Origin: Rhodobacteraceae bacterium HLUCCO18
GTDB lineage: Bacteria > Pseudomonadota > Alphaproteobacteria > Rhodobacterales > Rhodobacteraceae
Assembly: GCA_001314805.1 (NCBI GenBank)
Contig: LJSY01000017.1
Span: forward strand, 1-64,000
DNA: 64,000 bases
Reading direction: 5' to 3'
This document shows, piece by piece, positions 1 through 9,146 of this stretch. The notes below the pieces were generated by a model. That model had not been told where the DNA came from and made no database searches. It saw only the letters and a program-made list of their open reading frames with translations. Every line of letters begins with the position of its first letter. The stretch's first letter is position 1. The position numbers and the translations under genes were made by a program.

Positions 1-352
1 ACCCGAGCCGCAGCCCGAGGCGGGTGTCACCTACGCGCAGAAGATCGACAAGGCCGAGGCGCGGATCGACTGGAGCAGGGATGCGGTCGAGATCGACCGC
101 ACGATCCGGGGCCTGTCGCCGTTTCCCGGGGCGTGGACCGTCGTCGACGGCAAGCGCGTGAAACTGCTGCGCACCTGCGTCGCGGAGGGGGCGGGCCGGC
201 CCGGTACTCTCCTGCCCGGAGGGGCGATTGCCTGCGGGACGGGTGCGATTTCGCTGATCGAGGTGCAACCGGAGGGAAAAGGGCCTATGTCTGCCGAGGA
301 CTGGCTGCGCGGCGCAAGGCTCCGGCCGGGTACTCTTGTGGGAGACGCGTGA
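1..352 (+). CDS. fmt: Methionyl-tRNA formyltransferase, C-terminal part
   Basis: The 5' end is cut by the window edge; 116 codons remain, read from base 2. Fmt formylates the amino group of initiator Met-tRNA in the cytoplasm. The visible part matches the C-terminal OB-like tRNA-binding domain: the segment [14 protein letters not shown] near the start is the family signature, followed by [11 protein letters not shown] and a basic beta-strand region ending RPGTLVGDA. The catalytic N-terminal domain lies outside the window. The stop at 350-352 almost touches the next gene, which suggests co-transcription. Recognition rests on the signature and its order, so I am confident despite truncation. 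Confidence 0.9.
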   Translation, partial: PEPQPEAGVTYAQKIDKAEARIDWSRDAVEIDRTIRGLSPFPGAWTVVDGKRVKLLRTCVAEGAGRPGTLLPGGAIACGTGAISLIEVQPEGKGPMSAEDWLRGARLRPGTLVGDA

Positions 353-353
353 C

Positions 354-620
354 TTGGGTTTCTTTTCGTTTTTCGGGTCTCTCGTGATCGCGGGCATCGT
401 CGGCTATCTCTTCGAGAAATGGGAGTTCAGCCATAACGGCATCCTGCCCTCCATCGTCATCGCGCTGGGGGCCGTCATCCTCCTGTTCATGATCCGCGTG
501 ATGTTCGGCTGGACCTTCGGCTCTCCCGGGCTGGACGCCATCATCGGGTCCGCTGCGGCGCTTATCCTGATCCCGACCGAAGTCGCGTATCGCCGCCGGC
601 AGAAGAACCGCCGCCGCTGA
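354..620 (+). CDS. Small GlsB/YeaQ/YmgE-like membrane protein
   Basis: An 88-residue, mostly hydrophobic protein with three likely membrane segments (about residues 4-20, 31-49 and 58-76), an Asn-Gly-Ile-Leu-Pro turn and a basic tail RRRQKNRRR. Glycine-rich hydrophobic segments of this spacing resemble the GlsB/YeaQ/YmgE (transglycosylase-associated, stress-related) family, whose molecular role is unclear. No ATG is available; TTG at 354 is preferred because GGGAG lies about nine bases before it and the protein then begins MGFFSFFG. An upstream in-frame TTG at 336 would overlap fmt by 17 bases. The family call is moderate and function is not inferred. Confidence 0.65.
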   Translation: MGFFSFFGSLVIAGIVGYLFEKWEFSHNGILPSIVIALGAVILLFMIRVMFGWTFGSPGLDAIIGSAAALILIPTEVAYRRRQKNRRR

Positions 621-647
621 GGCCCCCCGCGCGACGTTTCGCGGCAT

Positions 648-660
648 GCTGCGATGCAGC
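648..660. promoter_or_regulatory. GCTGC-GAT-GCAGC dyad upstream of mcl1
   Basis: A perfect 5-bp inverted repeat with a 3-bp spacer, about 75 bp before the mcl1 start. It has the form CTGC-N3-GCAG, the type of site reported for the polyhydroxybutyrate regulator PhaR in Paracoccus (from memory). A regulatory role is inference only; short GC-rich dyads also arise by chance in this genome. Confidence 0.3.
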
Positions 661-734
661 GGTTGCGCTTGCCCGCGCAGCATTCTATCGACAGCGGCGA
701 GCCTAACGAAACATCATTTCGCGAGACATGCCCC

Positions 735-1694
735 ATGAGCTTCCGCATTCAGCCGCAACCCGTCGCCCGCCCCAATCGCTGCCAGCTGTTCGGCCCGGGT
801 TCCCGCCCCGCGATCTTCGAGAAAATGGCCGCCTCGGGCGCCGACGTGATCAACCTCGATCTGGAGGATTCGGTGGCCCCCGATGACAAGGCGCAGGCCC
901 GCGCCAGCGTCGTGGAGGCCATCGAGGCCGTCGACTGGGGCGCCAAGACGCTGAGCGTGCGGATCAACGGGCTCGACTCGCCCTACTGGTATCGCGACGT
1001 GGTCGACCTGCTGGAACAGGGCGGCGAACGTCTCGACCTGATCATGATCCCGAAGGTGGGCAATGCCGCCGACATCTACGCCGTCGATGCGCTGGTGACT
1101 TCCATCGAGGCGGCCATGGGGCGCACGAAGAAGATCGGCTTCGAGGTGATCATCGAAAGCGCCGCCGGCATCGCCCATGTCGAGGAGATCGCCGCCGCCA
1201 GCCCGCGCCTTCAGGCCATGAGCCTTGGCGCTGCGGATTTCGCGGCCTCCATGGGCATGCAGACCACCGGCATCGGCGGGACGCAGGACAGCTATTACAT
1301 GCTGCATGAGGGCACGCGGCATTACTCCGACCCGTGGCACTGGGCGCAGGCCGCCATCGTGTCGGCCTGCCGGACCCATGGTGTCCTGCCCGTCGACGGT
1401 CCGTTCGGCGATTTCTCGGATGACGAGGGCTACCGCGCGCAGGCCCGCCGCTCGGCAACGCTCGGCATGGTCGGCAAATGGGCGATCCACCCCAAGCAGG
1501 TGGCGCTGGCCAACGAGGTCTTCACGCCCTCGGAGGCCGCCGTGACCGAAGCGCGCGAGATCCTCGCCGCGATGGAAGAGGCCAAGGCTTCGGGGCAGGG
1601 CGCGACCGTCTACAAGGGGCGGCTCGTGGACATTGCCAGCATCAAGCAGGCCGAGGTGATCGTGAAACAGGCCGAGATGATCGCGGCGATCTGA
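735..1694 (+). CDS. mcl1: L-malyl-CoA/beta-methylmalyl-CoA lyase
   Basis: A 319-residue HpcH/HpaI-type (citrate lyase beta-like) enzyme. Mcl1 reversibly cleaves beta-methylmalyl-CoA to glyoxylate and propionyl-CoA, and L-malyl-CoA to glyoxylate and acetyl-CoA, in the ethylmalonyl-CoA pathway. Seen here: LFGPGSRPAIFEKM near 18-31, LDLEDSV 41-47, the CoA/substrate arginine in SVRINGL about 76, the Mg ligands Glu141 (IIESAAG) and Asp168 (GAADFAASM), and GKWAIHPKQV late in the chain. The sequence is very close to what I recall for Rhodobacter Mcl1. The ATG at 735 is chosen over an upstream in-frame start at 654 because MSFRIQPQPVARPNRCQLFG matches the family N terminus. It is convergent with the next gene, with a 3-bp gap. 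Confidence 0.95.
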   Translation: MSFRIQPQPVARPNRCQLFGPGSRPAIFEKMAASGADVINLDLEDSVAPDDKAQARASVVEAIEAVDWGAKTLSVRINGLDSPYWYRDVVDLLEQGGERLDLIMIPKVGNAADIYAVDALVTSIEAAMGRTKKIGFEVIIESAAGIAHVEEIAAASPRLQAMSLGAADFAASMGMQTTGIGGTQDSYYMLHEGTRHYSDPWHWAQAAIVSACRTHGVLPVDGPFGDFSDDEGYRAQARRSATLGMVGKWAIHPKQVALANEVFTPSEAAVTEAREILAAMEEAKASGQGATVYKGRLVDIASIKQAEVIVKQAEMIAAI

Positions 1695-1697
1695 CGC

Positions 1698-1949
1698 CTA
1701 TCCGCGCTTGGGCGTCGTCCAAGCGTCGTCAACGAGAGCCCGGGGGCGCCAGTCGCGCCCCCAACGCACACGGTTCCACAGCCCTTCGTGCACGATATAG
1801 AACACGAAACCGCTGACCGCGCCGGCCGCGGCCACGACACCGCCCTGCGCCACCGATCCGGTTATGAGAAACCCGATCAGCGTCATCGCGAAAAGACCGG
1901 TGACCTGCCACGTCACGGCCTTGGCAATCATTCTGGCCTTGCTTTCCAT
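1698..1949 (-). CDS. DUF2061 membrane protein
   Basis: An 83-residue protein starting MESKARMIAKAVTWQ, with two hydrophobic segments (about 13-32 and 36-54) followed by HEGLWNRVRWGRDWRP. The Lys-Ala-x-Thr-Trp opening and the HEGLWNR motif are characteristic of DUF2061, a family of small inner-membrane proteins with unknown function. It ends 3 bp from the mcl1 stop and diverges from the XRE regulator gene across a 123-bp gap containing palindromes, so it could be a target of that regulator (inference). Confidence 0.85.
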   Translation of the reverse strand: MESKARMIAKAVTWQVTGLFAMTLIGFLITGSVAQGGVVAAAGAVSGFVFYIVHEGLWNRVRWGRDWRPRALVDDAWTTPKRG

Positions 1950-2015
1950 CTGTGCCTCCCGTGCTCCGTGTTAACCTCGCAGTGTGATAGCTGCGGACAA
2001 CCGGCTTGGGAATTA

Positions 2016-2038
2016 AGGATAAAGGCTCTATTTATCCT
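2016..2038. promoter_or_regulatory. Inverted repeat AGGATAAA-N7-TTTATCCT
   Basis: Perfect 8-bp arms (2016-2023 and 2031-2038) around a 7-bp spacer, in the AT-rich gap between the divergent DUF2061 and XRE genes, 35 bp before the XRE start. The spacing suits a dimeric helix-turn-helix repressor, so autoregulation is the likeliest role (inference). Confidence 0.45.
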
Positions 2039-2041
2039 GCA

Positions 2042-2061
2042 ATGAGGATTTAAATCATCAT
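2042..2061. promoter_or_regulatory. Near-perfect 20-bp palindrome at the XRE start
   Basis: The two halves ATGAGGATTT and AAATCATCAT are inverted copies with one mismatch, around a perfect 10-bp core GATTTAAATC (2047-2056). It lies 11 bp before the GTG start and just ahead of the Shine-Dalgarno AGGTGG, so a protein bound here would block transcription or early elongation. Candidate second operator. Confidence 0.45.
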
Positions 2062-2072
2062 GAGGTGGTATA

Positions 2073-2915
2073 GTGGACAAGCGGGAACGGGCGGCGATCT
2101 TTCGGCAACGGGTCGAGGGCGCCATGCAACGCAACGGCCTCAACCGCAGCGATCTTGCGCGGGCGACCAACTCGGATCGGACCACGATCGGGCAATTGCT
2201 GGCCGCCGGCGCGCCACGTTTGCCCAACGCCCATCTCGCGGCCGAGATCGCCTCGAGCCTCGGGGTCAGTTGTGACTGGCTGCTGGGGCAGACCGACAGG
2301 CCCGAGCGTCCCGGTGACCTGCTGGCCGCCGCGATGAATGTCACCGACGCCGACCGAACCACGGCCGATGCCCAAATCCTCGAATGGTATGTCGAGGCGG
2401 CGGGCTACAAGATCCGCCATGTGCCCGCGACCTTGCCCGATATGCTCAAGACCGAGGCGATGCTGGCATGGGAGTACGAAACCCACCTTGGCAAATCTCC
2501 GGATCAGGCAATCCAGGCGATGCAGGATTCACAGAAACTGCTGCTCTCGGGGAGATCCGATTTCGAGATCGCCATGCCGGCCCACGAGATTGCGGCCCTT
2601 GCCGAAGGGTCCGGCTACTATCGCGATTTGCCAAAGACGACCCGACGCGAGCAACTCGGCGTCGTGGCCGATATCTGTGACCGGAATTTCCCGTCCCTGC
2701 GCCTGTTTCTGTTCGATGCCCGCAAGGTCTATTCCGCGCCGCTGACCATCTTCGGACCCTTGCTGGCGGTCCTTTACGTCGGCAACGTCTATCTTGCCTT
2801 TCGCAGCACCGACCGTGTCCGGGTCCTGACCAAGCATTTCGACTGGCTGGTGCGCGAAGCCACGGTGGATGCGCGAAACCTGCCCGCACATCTGCGCCAA
2901 CTCGACATGGCCTGA
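2073..2915 (+). CDS. XRE-type helix-turn-helix transcriptional regulator
   Basis: A 280-residue protein. Residues about 8-66 form a Cro/CI-type DNA-binding domain: [19 protein letters not shown], then [39 protein letters not shown], the usual ending of this fold. The remaining roughly 200 residues are soluble and not a peptidase, cupin or other sensor I recognise; a hydrophobic stretch, [20 protein letters not shown], near 225-245 looks like a buried core, not a membrane anchor. The start is GTG with AGGTGG about 8 bp upstream. The promoter region carries two palindromes. It may regulate itself, DUF2061 or accA; targets are unknown. Confidence 0.75.
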   Translation: MDKRERAAIFRQRVEGAMQRNGLNRSDLARATNSDRTTIGQLLAAGAPRLPNAHLAAEIASSLGVSCDWLLGQTDRPERPGDLLAAAMNVTDADRTTADAQILEWYVEAAGYKIRHVPATLPDMLKTEAMLAWEYETHLGKSPDQAIQAMQDSQKLLLSGRSDFEIAMPAHEIAALAEGSGYYRDLPKTTRREQLGVVADICDRNFPSLRLFLFDARKVYSAPLTIFGPLLAVLYVGNVYLAFRSTDRVRVLTKHFDWLVREATVDARNLPAHLRQLDMA

Positions 2916-2939
2916 GCGTGTTGTTGCAAAACGACCCCG

Positions 2940-2957
2940 CGCGCTGCATACAGCGCG
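2940..2957. promoter_or_regulatory. Dyad CGCGCTG-CATA-CAGCGCG before accA
   Basis: A perfect 7-bp inverted repeat with a 4-base loop, 22 bp upstream of the accA ATG and just after the XRE gene. No T-run follows, so it is a poor intrinsic terminator; it could be a leader hairpin or a protein site. Low confidence in function. Confidence 0.3.
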
Positions 2958-2979
2958 GCGTCAGACCAAGGGCCACCGC

Positions 2980-3939
2980 ATGAATTACCTCGACTTCGAG
3001 AAACCCCTGGCCGAGATCGAAGGCAAGGCGGAGGAGTTGCGCGCGCTCGCCCGCCGCAACGACCAAATGGACGTGGAGCAGGAGGCCGCCGGCCTCGACC
3101 AGAAGGCCGCGGACATGCTGCGCGACCTCTACAAGTCGCTCACGCCCTGGCGGAAATGCCAGGTGGCGCGTCACCCCGACCGGCCGCATTGCTCGGACTA
3201 TATCGAAGCGCTTTTCACCGAATACACGCCCTTGGCCGGTGACCGCAATTTCGCCGACGACCATGCGGTGATGGGCGGTCTGGCCCGGTTCGACGACAGC
3301 CCCGTCGTCGTGATCGGCCACGAGAAGGGGCACGACACCAAAACGCGGATCGAGCGCAATTTCGGCATGGCCCGTCCCGAGGGCTACCGCAAGGCGGTGC
3401 GCCTGATGGACATCGCCGACAGGTTCGGATTGCCGGTCATCACGCTGGTCGACACGCCCGGCGCCTATCCCGGCAAGGGTGCCGAGGAACGCGGCCAGTC
3501 CGAGGCGATCGCGCGGTCGACCGAGAAATGCCTGCAGGTCGGCGTGCCGCTGATCTCCATCATCATCGGCGAGGGCGGATCCGGCGGCGCCGTCGCCTTC
3601 GCCACGGCCGACCGGCTCGCAATGCTGGAACATTCGATATATTCCGTGATCTCGCCCGAGGGATGCGCGTCGATCCTCTGGAAGGATGCCGAGAAGATGC
3701 GCGAAGCGGCGGAGGCGTTGCGACTGACCGCGCAGGACCTGCACAAGCTGGGCGTCTGCGACCTGGTGATCAAGGAACCTCTGGGCGGCGCGCAGCGCGA
3801 CCGCGAGGCGACGATCGCGGAGGTGGGCAAGGCCATCCGCTCGATGCTGGCGCAGCTCAAGGGGCGAGGCGGCGCCGATCTGGTCGCCGCCCGGCGACGC
3901 AAGTACCTCGACATGGGGTCTAAAGGCCTCGCCGCCTGA
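2980..3939 (+). CDS. accA: Acetyl-CoA carboxylase carboxyltransferase subunit alpha
   Basis: A 319-residue protein, the family's normal length. With AccD it transfers carboxyl from carboxybiotin to acetyl-CoA to make malonyl-CoA, the committed step of fatty-acid synthesis, in the cytoplasm. Visible family marks: start [14 protein letters not shown] with a coiled N-terminal arm, [12 protein letters not shown] near 132-143, [14 protein letters not shown] about 160-173, the oxyanion-type glycine loop GEGGSGGA about 197-204, and [12 protein letters not shown]. The ATG at 2980 is preferred to a far-upstream in-frame start inside the regulator gene because the protein then begins exactly like other AccA proteins. 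Confidence 0.97.
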   Translation: MNYLDFEKPLAEIEGKAEELRALARRNDQMDVEQEAAGLDQKAADMLRDLYKSLTPWRKCQVARHPDRPHCSDYIEALFTEYTPLAGDRNFADDHAVMGGLARFDDSPVVVIGHEKGHDTKTRIERNFGMARPEGYRKAVRLMDIADRFGLPVITLVDTPGAYPGKGAEERGQSEAIARSTEKCLQVGVPLISIIIGEGGSGGAVAFATADRLAMLEHSIYSVISPEGCASILWKDAEKMREAAEALRLTAQDLHKLGVCDLVIKEPLGGAQRDREATIAEVGKAIRSMLAQLKGRGGADLVAARRRKYLDMGSKGLAA

Positions 3940-4233
3940 TCCGATTCGGACGCGTTTGTTTCCGGTGAGACTGTAATCCCGGCTCAGATCGGGCCAGTGT
4001 TTCGGGTGTGTCCGACGTGACCGAGGCGATGCACAAGACAGACGCCGAATGGCCGTGCCGCCAAGGCGCTGAATTATAATCAGAAAAACCGGACTTGCCG
4101 GCTGTCCACAGGCGTCAACAGTCTGTTAACCTCGACAATCGCGCCCAGAGATTGCCCGATTTGCCGCGATTTGGCCATATTCGACCCACCGCGAATCTTT
4201 CAAGCGGTGCAGCATTTCAGAATTGGTATTCGC
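3940..4233. other. Intergenic region accA to DUF4177 gene
   Basis: About 294 bp without a gene. A perfect TATAAT at 4075-4080 has no recognisable -35 at 16-18 bp (the bases there are GCCGTG), so I do not call a promoter. The small dyad TCCGA-T-TCGGA just after the accA stop is too short for a convincing terminator. No tRNA-like fold was seen. Confidence 0.5.
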
Positions 4234-4767
4234 ATGAGCTACTTTGAGTACAAGGTCGTTCCCGCGCCCACACAGAGGCGTTGGCGGCAGCAAAGCGTCG
4301 ACGGGATGGACAAATACGCCAGCACTGTCGCCGACCTCATGACGGAGATGGGGCTTGATGGGTGGGACTTCATCGGCGCCGAGGCGCTGAGGGAACGGCG
4401 CAGGCGGTTCTTCGTCCTGATCTGTGATATCGAACGCACCCTGATGATCTTTCGCCGTCCGGCCCAGATCACCGATCTTTTGAGCAGGGATGAGGTCTCG
4501 AAGGACGCCGAGGCGGCGATCCCCGCCGAACCGGTGAAGCCCCGGCGGGTGGCGCGTCCCGACCTCATCGCCGAAGTCGCCGCCGGTGCCCGCAGGGTTC
4601 AGGTCAACGTGGTCAAACGTGTGTACGAGGACGCATCGGCCTCCGAAACCACGGGGAAAGAGGTAGACGCAACGCCGACCGAGGCGGCGGAAACGACCGG
4701 CAAGGCGCATATGCTGGAGCGTGCCGTGAAGACCACCAAGGCCGCGACGGGAGTTGCGGCGGAGTAA
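4234..4767 (+). CDS. DUF4177 domain protein
   Basis: A 177-residue protein. Residues 1 to about 78 (MSYFEYKVVPAPT ... LMTEMGLDGWDFIGAE ... LMIFRRP) match the DUF4177 fold, a small domain of unknown function common in Rhodobacterales. The rest is charged and low in hydrophobics, ending in an Ala/Thr/Glu-rich tail with the repeat ETTGK at two places. The ATG at 4234 is chosen over an in-frame upstream ATG at 4171 because MSYFEYK is the usual family start. No neighbour gives a clue to its job. The disordered tail is longer than in the DUF4177 proteins I know. Confidence 0.75.
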   Translation: MSYFEYKVVPAPTQRRWRQQSVDGMDKYASTVADLMTEMGLDGWDFIGAEALRERRRRFFVLICDIERTLMIFRRPAQITDLLSRDEVSKDAEAAIPAEPVKPRRVARPDLIAEVAAGARRVQVNVVKRVYEDASASETTGKEVDATPTEAAETTGKAHMLERAVKTTKAATGVAAE

Positions 4768-4800
4768 CGGCGCCTGCGCCGCGCCGGGGGGCTGGATCGC

Positions 4801-5400
4801 TCACCACATGCGCGGCGCGGCGTAGGCCTCGTATCCCGTGTCGTAATCTTCGGCGTCGAAGCTCTCGTCGCGTTCTTTCAGAAGATCGCCCGCCGTCGGA
4901 ACCTCGGCCGACACGATCCCCGCCCAGAGCCCGGAGCGAATGAGCGCTTTTGCGCATTGGAAATACACCTCTCCGATCCGGATCACGACGACCGTGCGCG
5001 GCTGCTTTCCGTCTTTCTCGAAGCTTCCCGTCACGGCCCTGTCAGCGGTCAGGACCGCCGTCCCGTTAACGCGGATCACCGAGGTATTGCCCGGGATCAT
5101 GAACATCAAGGACACGCGCCCGTCCTCGACGATGTTGCGCAGCGCGTCGAGCCGGTTGTTGCCCCGCCAGTCCGGCAGCCAGAGCGTCCGGTCATCCACG
5201 ATGCGGACAACCGGCCCGTCATCGCCACGGGGCGTGGCATCCGTGCCCCCCGGGCCGACCGTGCACAGGATGCAGAAGCGCGACGTTCCGATCCAGCGCC
5301 GATACCCGGGTGTGAGCGCCGTCACCACCTTCAGCAGCGCAAGGCGGGACGGGCGGTCGTAAAGCGCCTCCAGCGTCGCGATATCGTCAATGGTCTGCAT
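4801..5400 (-). CDS. Pyridoxamine 5'-phosphate oxidase-family protein
   Basis: A 199-residue flavin-reductase-like split-barrel protein. The order GTSRFCILCTVGPGGTDATPRGDDG, LWLPDWRGNNRLDALRNIVEDGRVSLMFMIPG and VIRVNGTAVLT is that of the MSMEG_1061-type PPOx family (FMN- or F420-binding oxidoreductases of mostly unknown substrate). A late segment, YFQCAKALIRSGLW, is also typical. It is the last gene of the minus-strand ftsE-ftsX-plsC group and overlaps plsC by 14 bp, so co-translation is likely. The substrate is unknown; it is not PdxH itself, which is longer and has other motifs. Confidence 0.85.
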   Translation of the reverse strand: MQTIDDIATLEALYDRPSRLALLKVVTALTPGYRRWIGTSRFCILCTVGPGGTDATPRGDDGPVVRIVDDRTLWLPDWRGNNRLDALRNIVEDGRVSLMFMIPGNTSVIRVNGTAVLTADRAVTGSFEKDGKQPRTVVVIRIGEVYFQCAKALIRSGLWAGIVSAEVPTAGDLLKERDESFDAEDYDTGYEAYAAPRMW

Positions 5401-6112
5401 GAAACCCGGCCTCCTCGAGCAATCGGTCGGATGCGGTTTCGATCTCGCGCTCCAGCCGTTCCATGAATTCCGCTTGGCTCAGGCCCTGCTCGATCGGAGG
5501 CAGGAACTCCACCACGGCCACGCCCGGCTTGCGATAGATGCCCGTACGCGGCCAGAACACGCCCACATTGGTCGCCGCGGGCACGCAGGTCTGCCCGGTT
5601 TCCGCGTAAAGGAGCGCGGTTCCGATCTTGTAGCTTTTCCGGACGCCCGGCGCCACGCGCGTGCCCTGCGGATAGATGATCAGCTGTCCCGGCGTCAGGG
5701 TCCCATTCCGCACGCCCTGCATCATCTGGCGGATCGCCTCGGCCCGTTTGCCGCGATCCACCGGCACGCAGCCGATCCTCAGGGCGTACCAACCAAGGAT
5801 CGGCGCCCATTTCAGTTGTCGCTTCATGATGAATTTCGGCCGCGGCACGACCGAGACGATCATGATGATGTCGAGAAAACTCTGATGCTTGGCCGCGATC
5901 AGAACCTCGCCCGTGGGCGGCGTTCCCCGCACCTCGGTCTTGAGCCCGACCATCCAAGAGGCGGACCACCGGACCCATCTTGTATAAGCATGAACGCCTG
6001 CAAACGCGCCCCGTCGGTCGAAAACGGCCCATGGCGTGAAGACCACGGCAAGGACGGCCATCATCAGATACATCTGCCCGACGAAGAACAGCGATCGCAG
6101 CCACTGGATCAT
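5387..6112 (-). CDS. plsC: 1-acyl-sn-glycerol-3-phosphate acyltransferase
   Basis: A 241-residue membrane-associated PlsC-type enzyme that acylates lysophosphatidic acid to phosphatidic acid. An N-terminal membrane segment spans about 8-29. The catalytic HX4D motif is KHQSFLD (His76, Asp81); motif III reads YPQGTR (148-152) with Gln where many homologues have Glu, a variant I recall in related bacteria. VPVDRGKRAEAIRQM is also typical. The ATG at 6112 gives MIQWLRSLFF and overlaps ftsX by 4 bp; a longer upstream reading would run deep into ftsX. Translationally coupled to both neighbours. Confidence 0.9.
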   Translation of the reverse strand: MIQWLRSLFFVGQMYLMMAVLAVVFTPWAVFDRRGAFAGVHAYTRWVRWSASWMVGLKTEVRGTPPTGEVLIAAKHQSFLDIIMIVSVVPRPKFIMKRQLKWAPILGWYALRIGCVPVDRGKRAEAIRQMMQGVRNGTLTPGQLIIYPQGTRVAPGVRKSYKIGTALLYAETGQTCVPAATNVGVFWPRTGIYRKPGVAVVEFLPPIEQGLSQAEFMERLEREIETASDRLLEEAGFHADH

Positions 6113-7011
6113 TGCAGCCCCCTCAGTGTCCGGTAGGCGGCGACCCGCGTCGCGGCGAACGCGACGAGCCCCGCAAGCGGCGGTATCGTCAGCGGCAGAA
6201 GCCAGGCCGACCCGCTGAAGCCCAGCCCGGTCAGGAACGACGCCGACGCCTCCGATCCGGGCAGAAGCGCGACACCCGCCATGCCCAGCGCCGTGCCGCC
6301 TGCCGCGCCGCTCAGCGCGCGGATAGTGAAGCGCCGGACGAAGGCGCGGGCGATATAGGCGTCCCGCGCGCCCACCAGCCGAAGCACGCCGATCACCCGC
6401 GCATTGGCCGACAGCGCGGCCTGCGCGGCCAGCGTGATCAGCGCCCCCGTGGCGCCCGCGATCAGCCCAAGCGACACCCATCCCAAAAGCCGCAGTCGAC
6501 CAGCCGCCTCGACCAGCGGTTCACGCCAGCGCGTGTGATCGTCGAGCACCGCGCCGGGCGCCTCCGCCGCGAGGCGCTGTCTGAGGCCGGTGGGGTCGTA
6601 GCCCTGCGGCCCCTCGGTGATCTCGATCAGGCGCGGAACGGGCAGGTCCTCGACCGGCAGGTCCGGGCCGAACCACGGCTCCAGCAGGGTGCGCTGCTCG
6701 GCATCGGTGATGGTGCGGGCGCTTTCCACGCCGGGTGTCTGCTCCAGCACGGACAGAATCGCGGTGGTCTGCGCCTCGATCTCGGCGGTGGGCGCGGACA
6801 GGCGAATGGTCGAGGATTGCGCCAACGCCGAGGACCAGCGGTCGGCCAGCCGGCCCGAGGCCAGCGACAGTGCCAGCGCGAATACCGCGAGGAAGGCCAT
6901 CGCCGCCGAGGTGAACACGGTCAGCCGCGCCGATTGACCCGAACGCGGCACGATGCGGTCGGCCTGCGCGTCCCGCCGCAGGAGCGATGCGGCGTCGCCG
7001 ACGACGCTCAC
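6109..7011 (-). CDS. ftsX: Cell-division ABC-transporter permease FtsX
   Basis: A 300-residue inner-membrane protein. FtsX pairs with FtsE and couples ATP hydrolysis to activation of periplasmic peptidoglycan hydrolases at the septum. Topology fits the family: membrane segment about 30-51, a periplasmic domain of about 120 residues, then three segments near 177-200, 232-252 and 270-292, with the permease-type RVIGVLRLVGARDAYIARAFVRR between. Its start overlaps the ftsE stop by 4 bp and its end overlaps plsC by 4 bp. The sequence is divergent from E. coli, as is usual in alphaproteobacteria, so gene order carries part of the call. Confidence 0.9.
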   Translation of the reverse strand: MSVVGDAASLLRRDAQADRIVPRSGQSARLTVFTSAAMAFLAVFALALSLASGRLADRWSSALAQSSTIRLSAPTAEIEAQTTAILSVLEQTPGVESARTITDAEQRTLLEPWFGPDLPVEDLPVPRLIEITEGPQGYDPTGLRQRLAAEAPGAVLDDHTRWREPLVEAAGRLRLLGWVSLGLIAGATGALITLAAQAALSANARVIGVLRLVGARDAYIARAFVRRFTIRALSGAAGGTALGMAGVALLPGSEASASFLTGLGFSGSAWLLPLTIPPLAGLVAFAATRVAAYRTLRGLQ

Positions 7012-7685
7012 AGGTCCGCCCCCGCGGTGGCGATCTGCCCGTTTCGGATGCGCAGGACGCGGGCCTGCACCTGGCTTTTCGCGGCGCGGATCAGACCGAG
7101 GTCATGGGTTGCAACCAGCACCGTCTTGCCCATCCGGTTGAGTTCCACCAGCAACTGGAGCAGCCGCACCGACATCTCCCAGTCGACATTGCCGGTCGGC
7201 TCGTCGGCAAGGATCAGGTCGGGATCGGTGATGATGGCGCGGGCCAGCGCCGCGCGCTGCCTCTCGCCGCCCGACAGCTCCGGCGGCAGCGCCTTGGCGC
7301 GGGAAGAAAGCCCGACCCACTCCACCAGCTCGGACAGATCGCCCGCCGCGCGCGAGGTGTCGCGGCCCGTGACCGTCAGCGGTAGCGCGATGTTGTCCTC
7401 GGTGGGCAGGTGGTCGAGGAACTGGCAATCCTGATGCACCACGCCGATCCGCGCGCGCAGGTCCGCGACCGCGTCGCGCGAGATGGCGCTTGCGTCCTCG
7501 CCGAGGATGCCGACATGCCCCGAGGTCGGCAGCAATTCCGCGTAGCAGAGCTTCAGAAACGTGGTCTTCCCGGCCCCGGATGGCCCCGTCAGAAAGTGAA
7601 ACGAGCCCGGAGCAAGCTCCAGCGTGAGGCCCGACAGCAACGGTTCGGCCCCGTAGCCATATGCGGCCTCCTGCATGGCAATCAC
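7008..7685 (-). CDS. ftsE: Cell-division ABC-transporter ATPase FtsE
   Basis: A 225-residue ATPase with Walker A GPSGAGKT (34-41), ABC signature LSGGERQ (137-143), Walker B ILADEPTG (Asp161-Glu162) and switch His in VATHDLG. Partner of FtsX at the division site. Three starts are possible: GTG 7739, ATG 7718 and GTG 7685. The last is chosen because AAGGGG lies 8 bp before it and the protein then begins MIAMQEAAYGYG, like other family members of about 222-226 residues; the longer forms add a non-conserved leader. Overlaps ftsX by 4 bp and diverges from the zinc-ribbon gene. Confidence 0.93.
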   Translation of the reverse strand: MIAMQEAAYGYGAEPLLSGLTLELAPGSFHFLTGPSGAGKTTFLKLCYAELLPTSGHVGILGEDASAISRDAVADLRARIGVVHQDCQFLDHLPTEDNIALPLTVTGRDTSRAAGDLSELVEWVGLSSRAKALPPELSGGERQRAALARAIITDPDLILADEPTGNVDWEMSVRLLQLLVELNRMGKTVLVATHDLGLIRAAKSQVQARVLRIRNGQIATAGADL

Positions 7686-7892
7686 GTGCGCCGCCCCTTG
7701 GGTTGTTGGGCCTGACATGCCCCCGCGCGTGTCATGCACGTTCTGGCGCGGGGTTGCAATCGTGCCGGGAAGGCACGCCCGGATCGGTGGAACGAATCAG
7801 GACTCTTGGAAAGAAATCATCCAGTTGGTAGAGTTTGCGTGAAACCGGCCATTGTCGGCCCGGCACCGATCCGCAGAGGGACACATAATGCC

Positions 7893-9134
<1,242 letters not shown>

Positions 9135-9146
9135 CGCCCTGATCGC

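Noticed and set aside
2446-3744. 432-codon minus-strand open frame over accA and the XRE gene
   Set aside because: Shadow frame opposite AccA; lacks recognisable domains.
4075-4080. Perfect TATAAT upstream of the DUF4177 gene
   Set aside because: No -35-like element or extended -10 at suitable spacing, so not called as a promoter.
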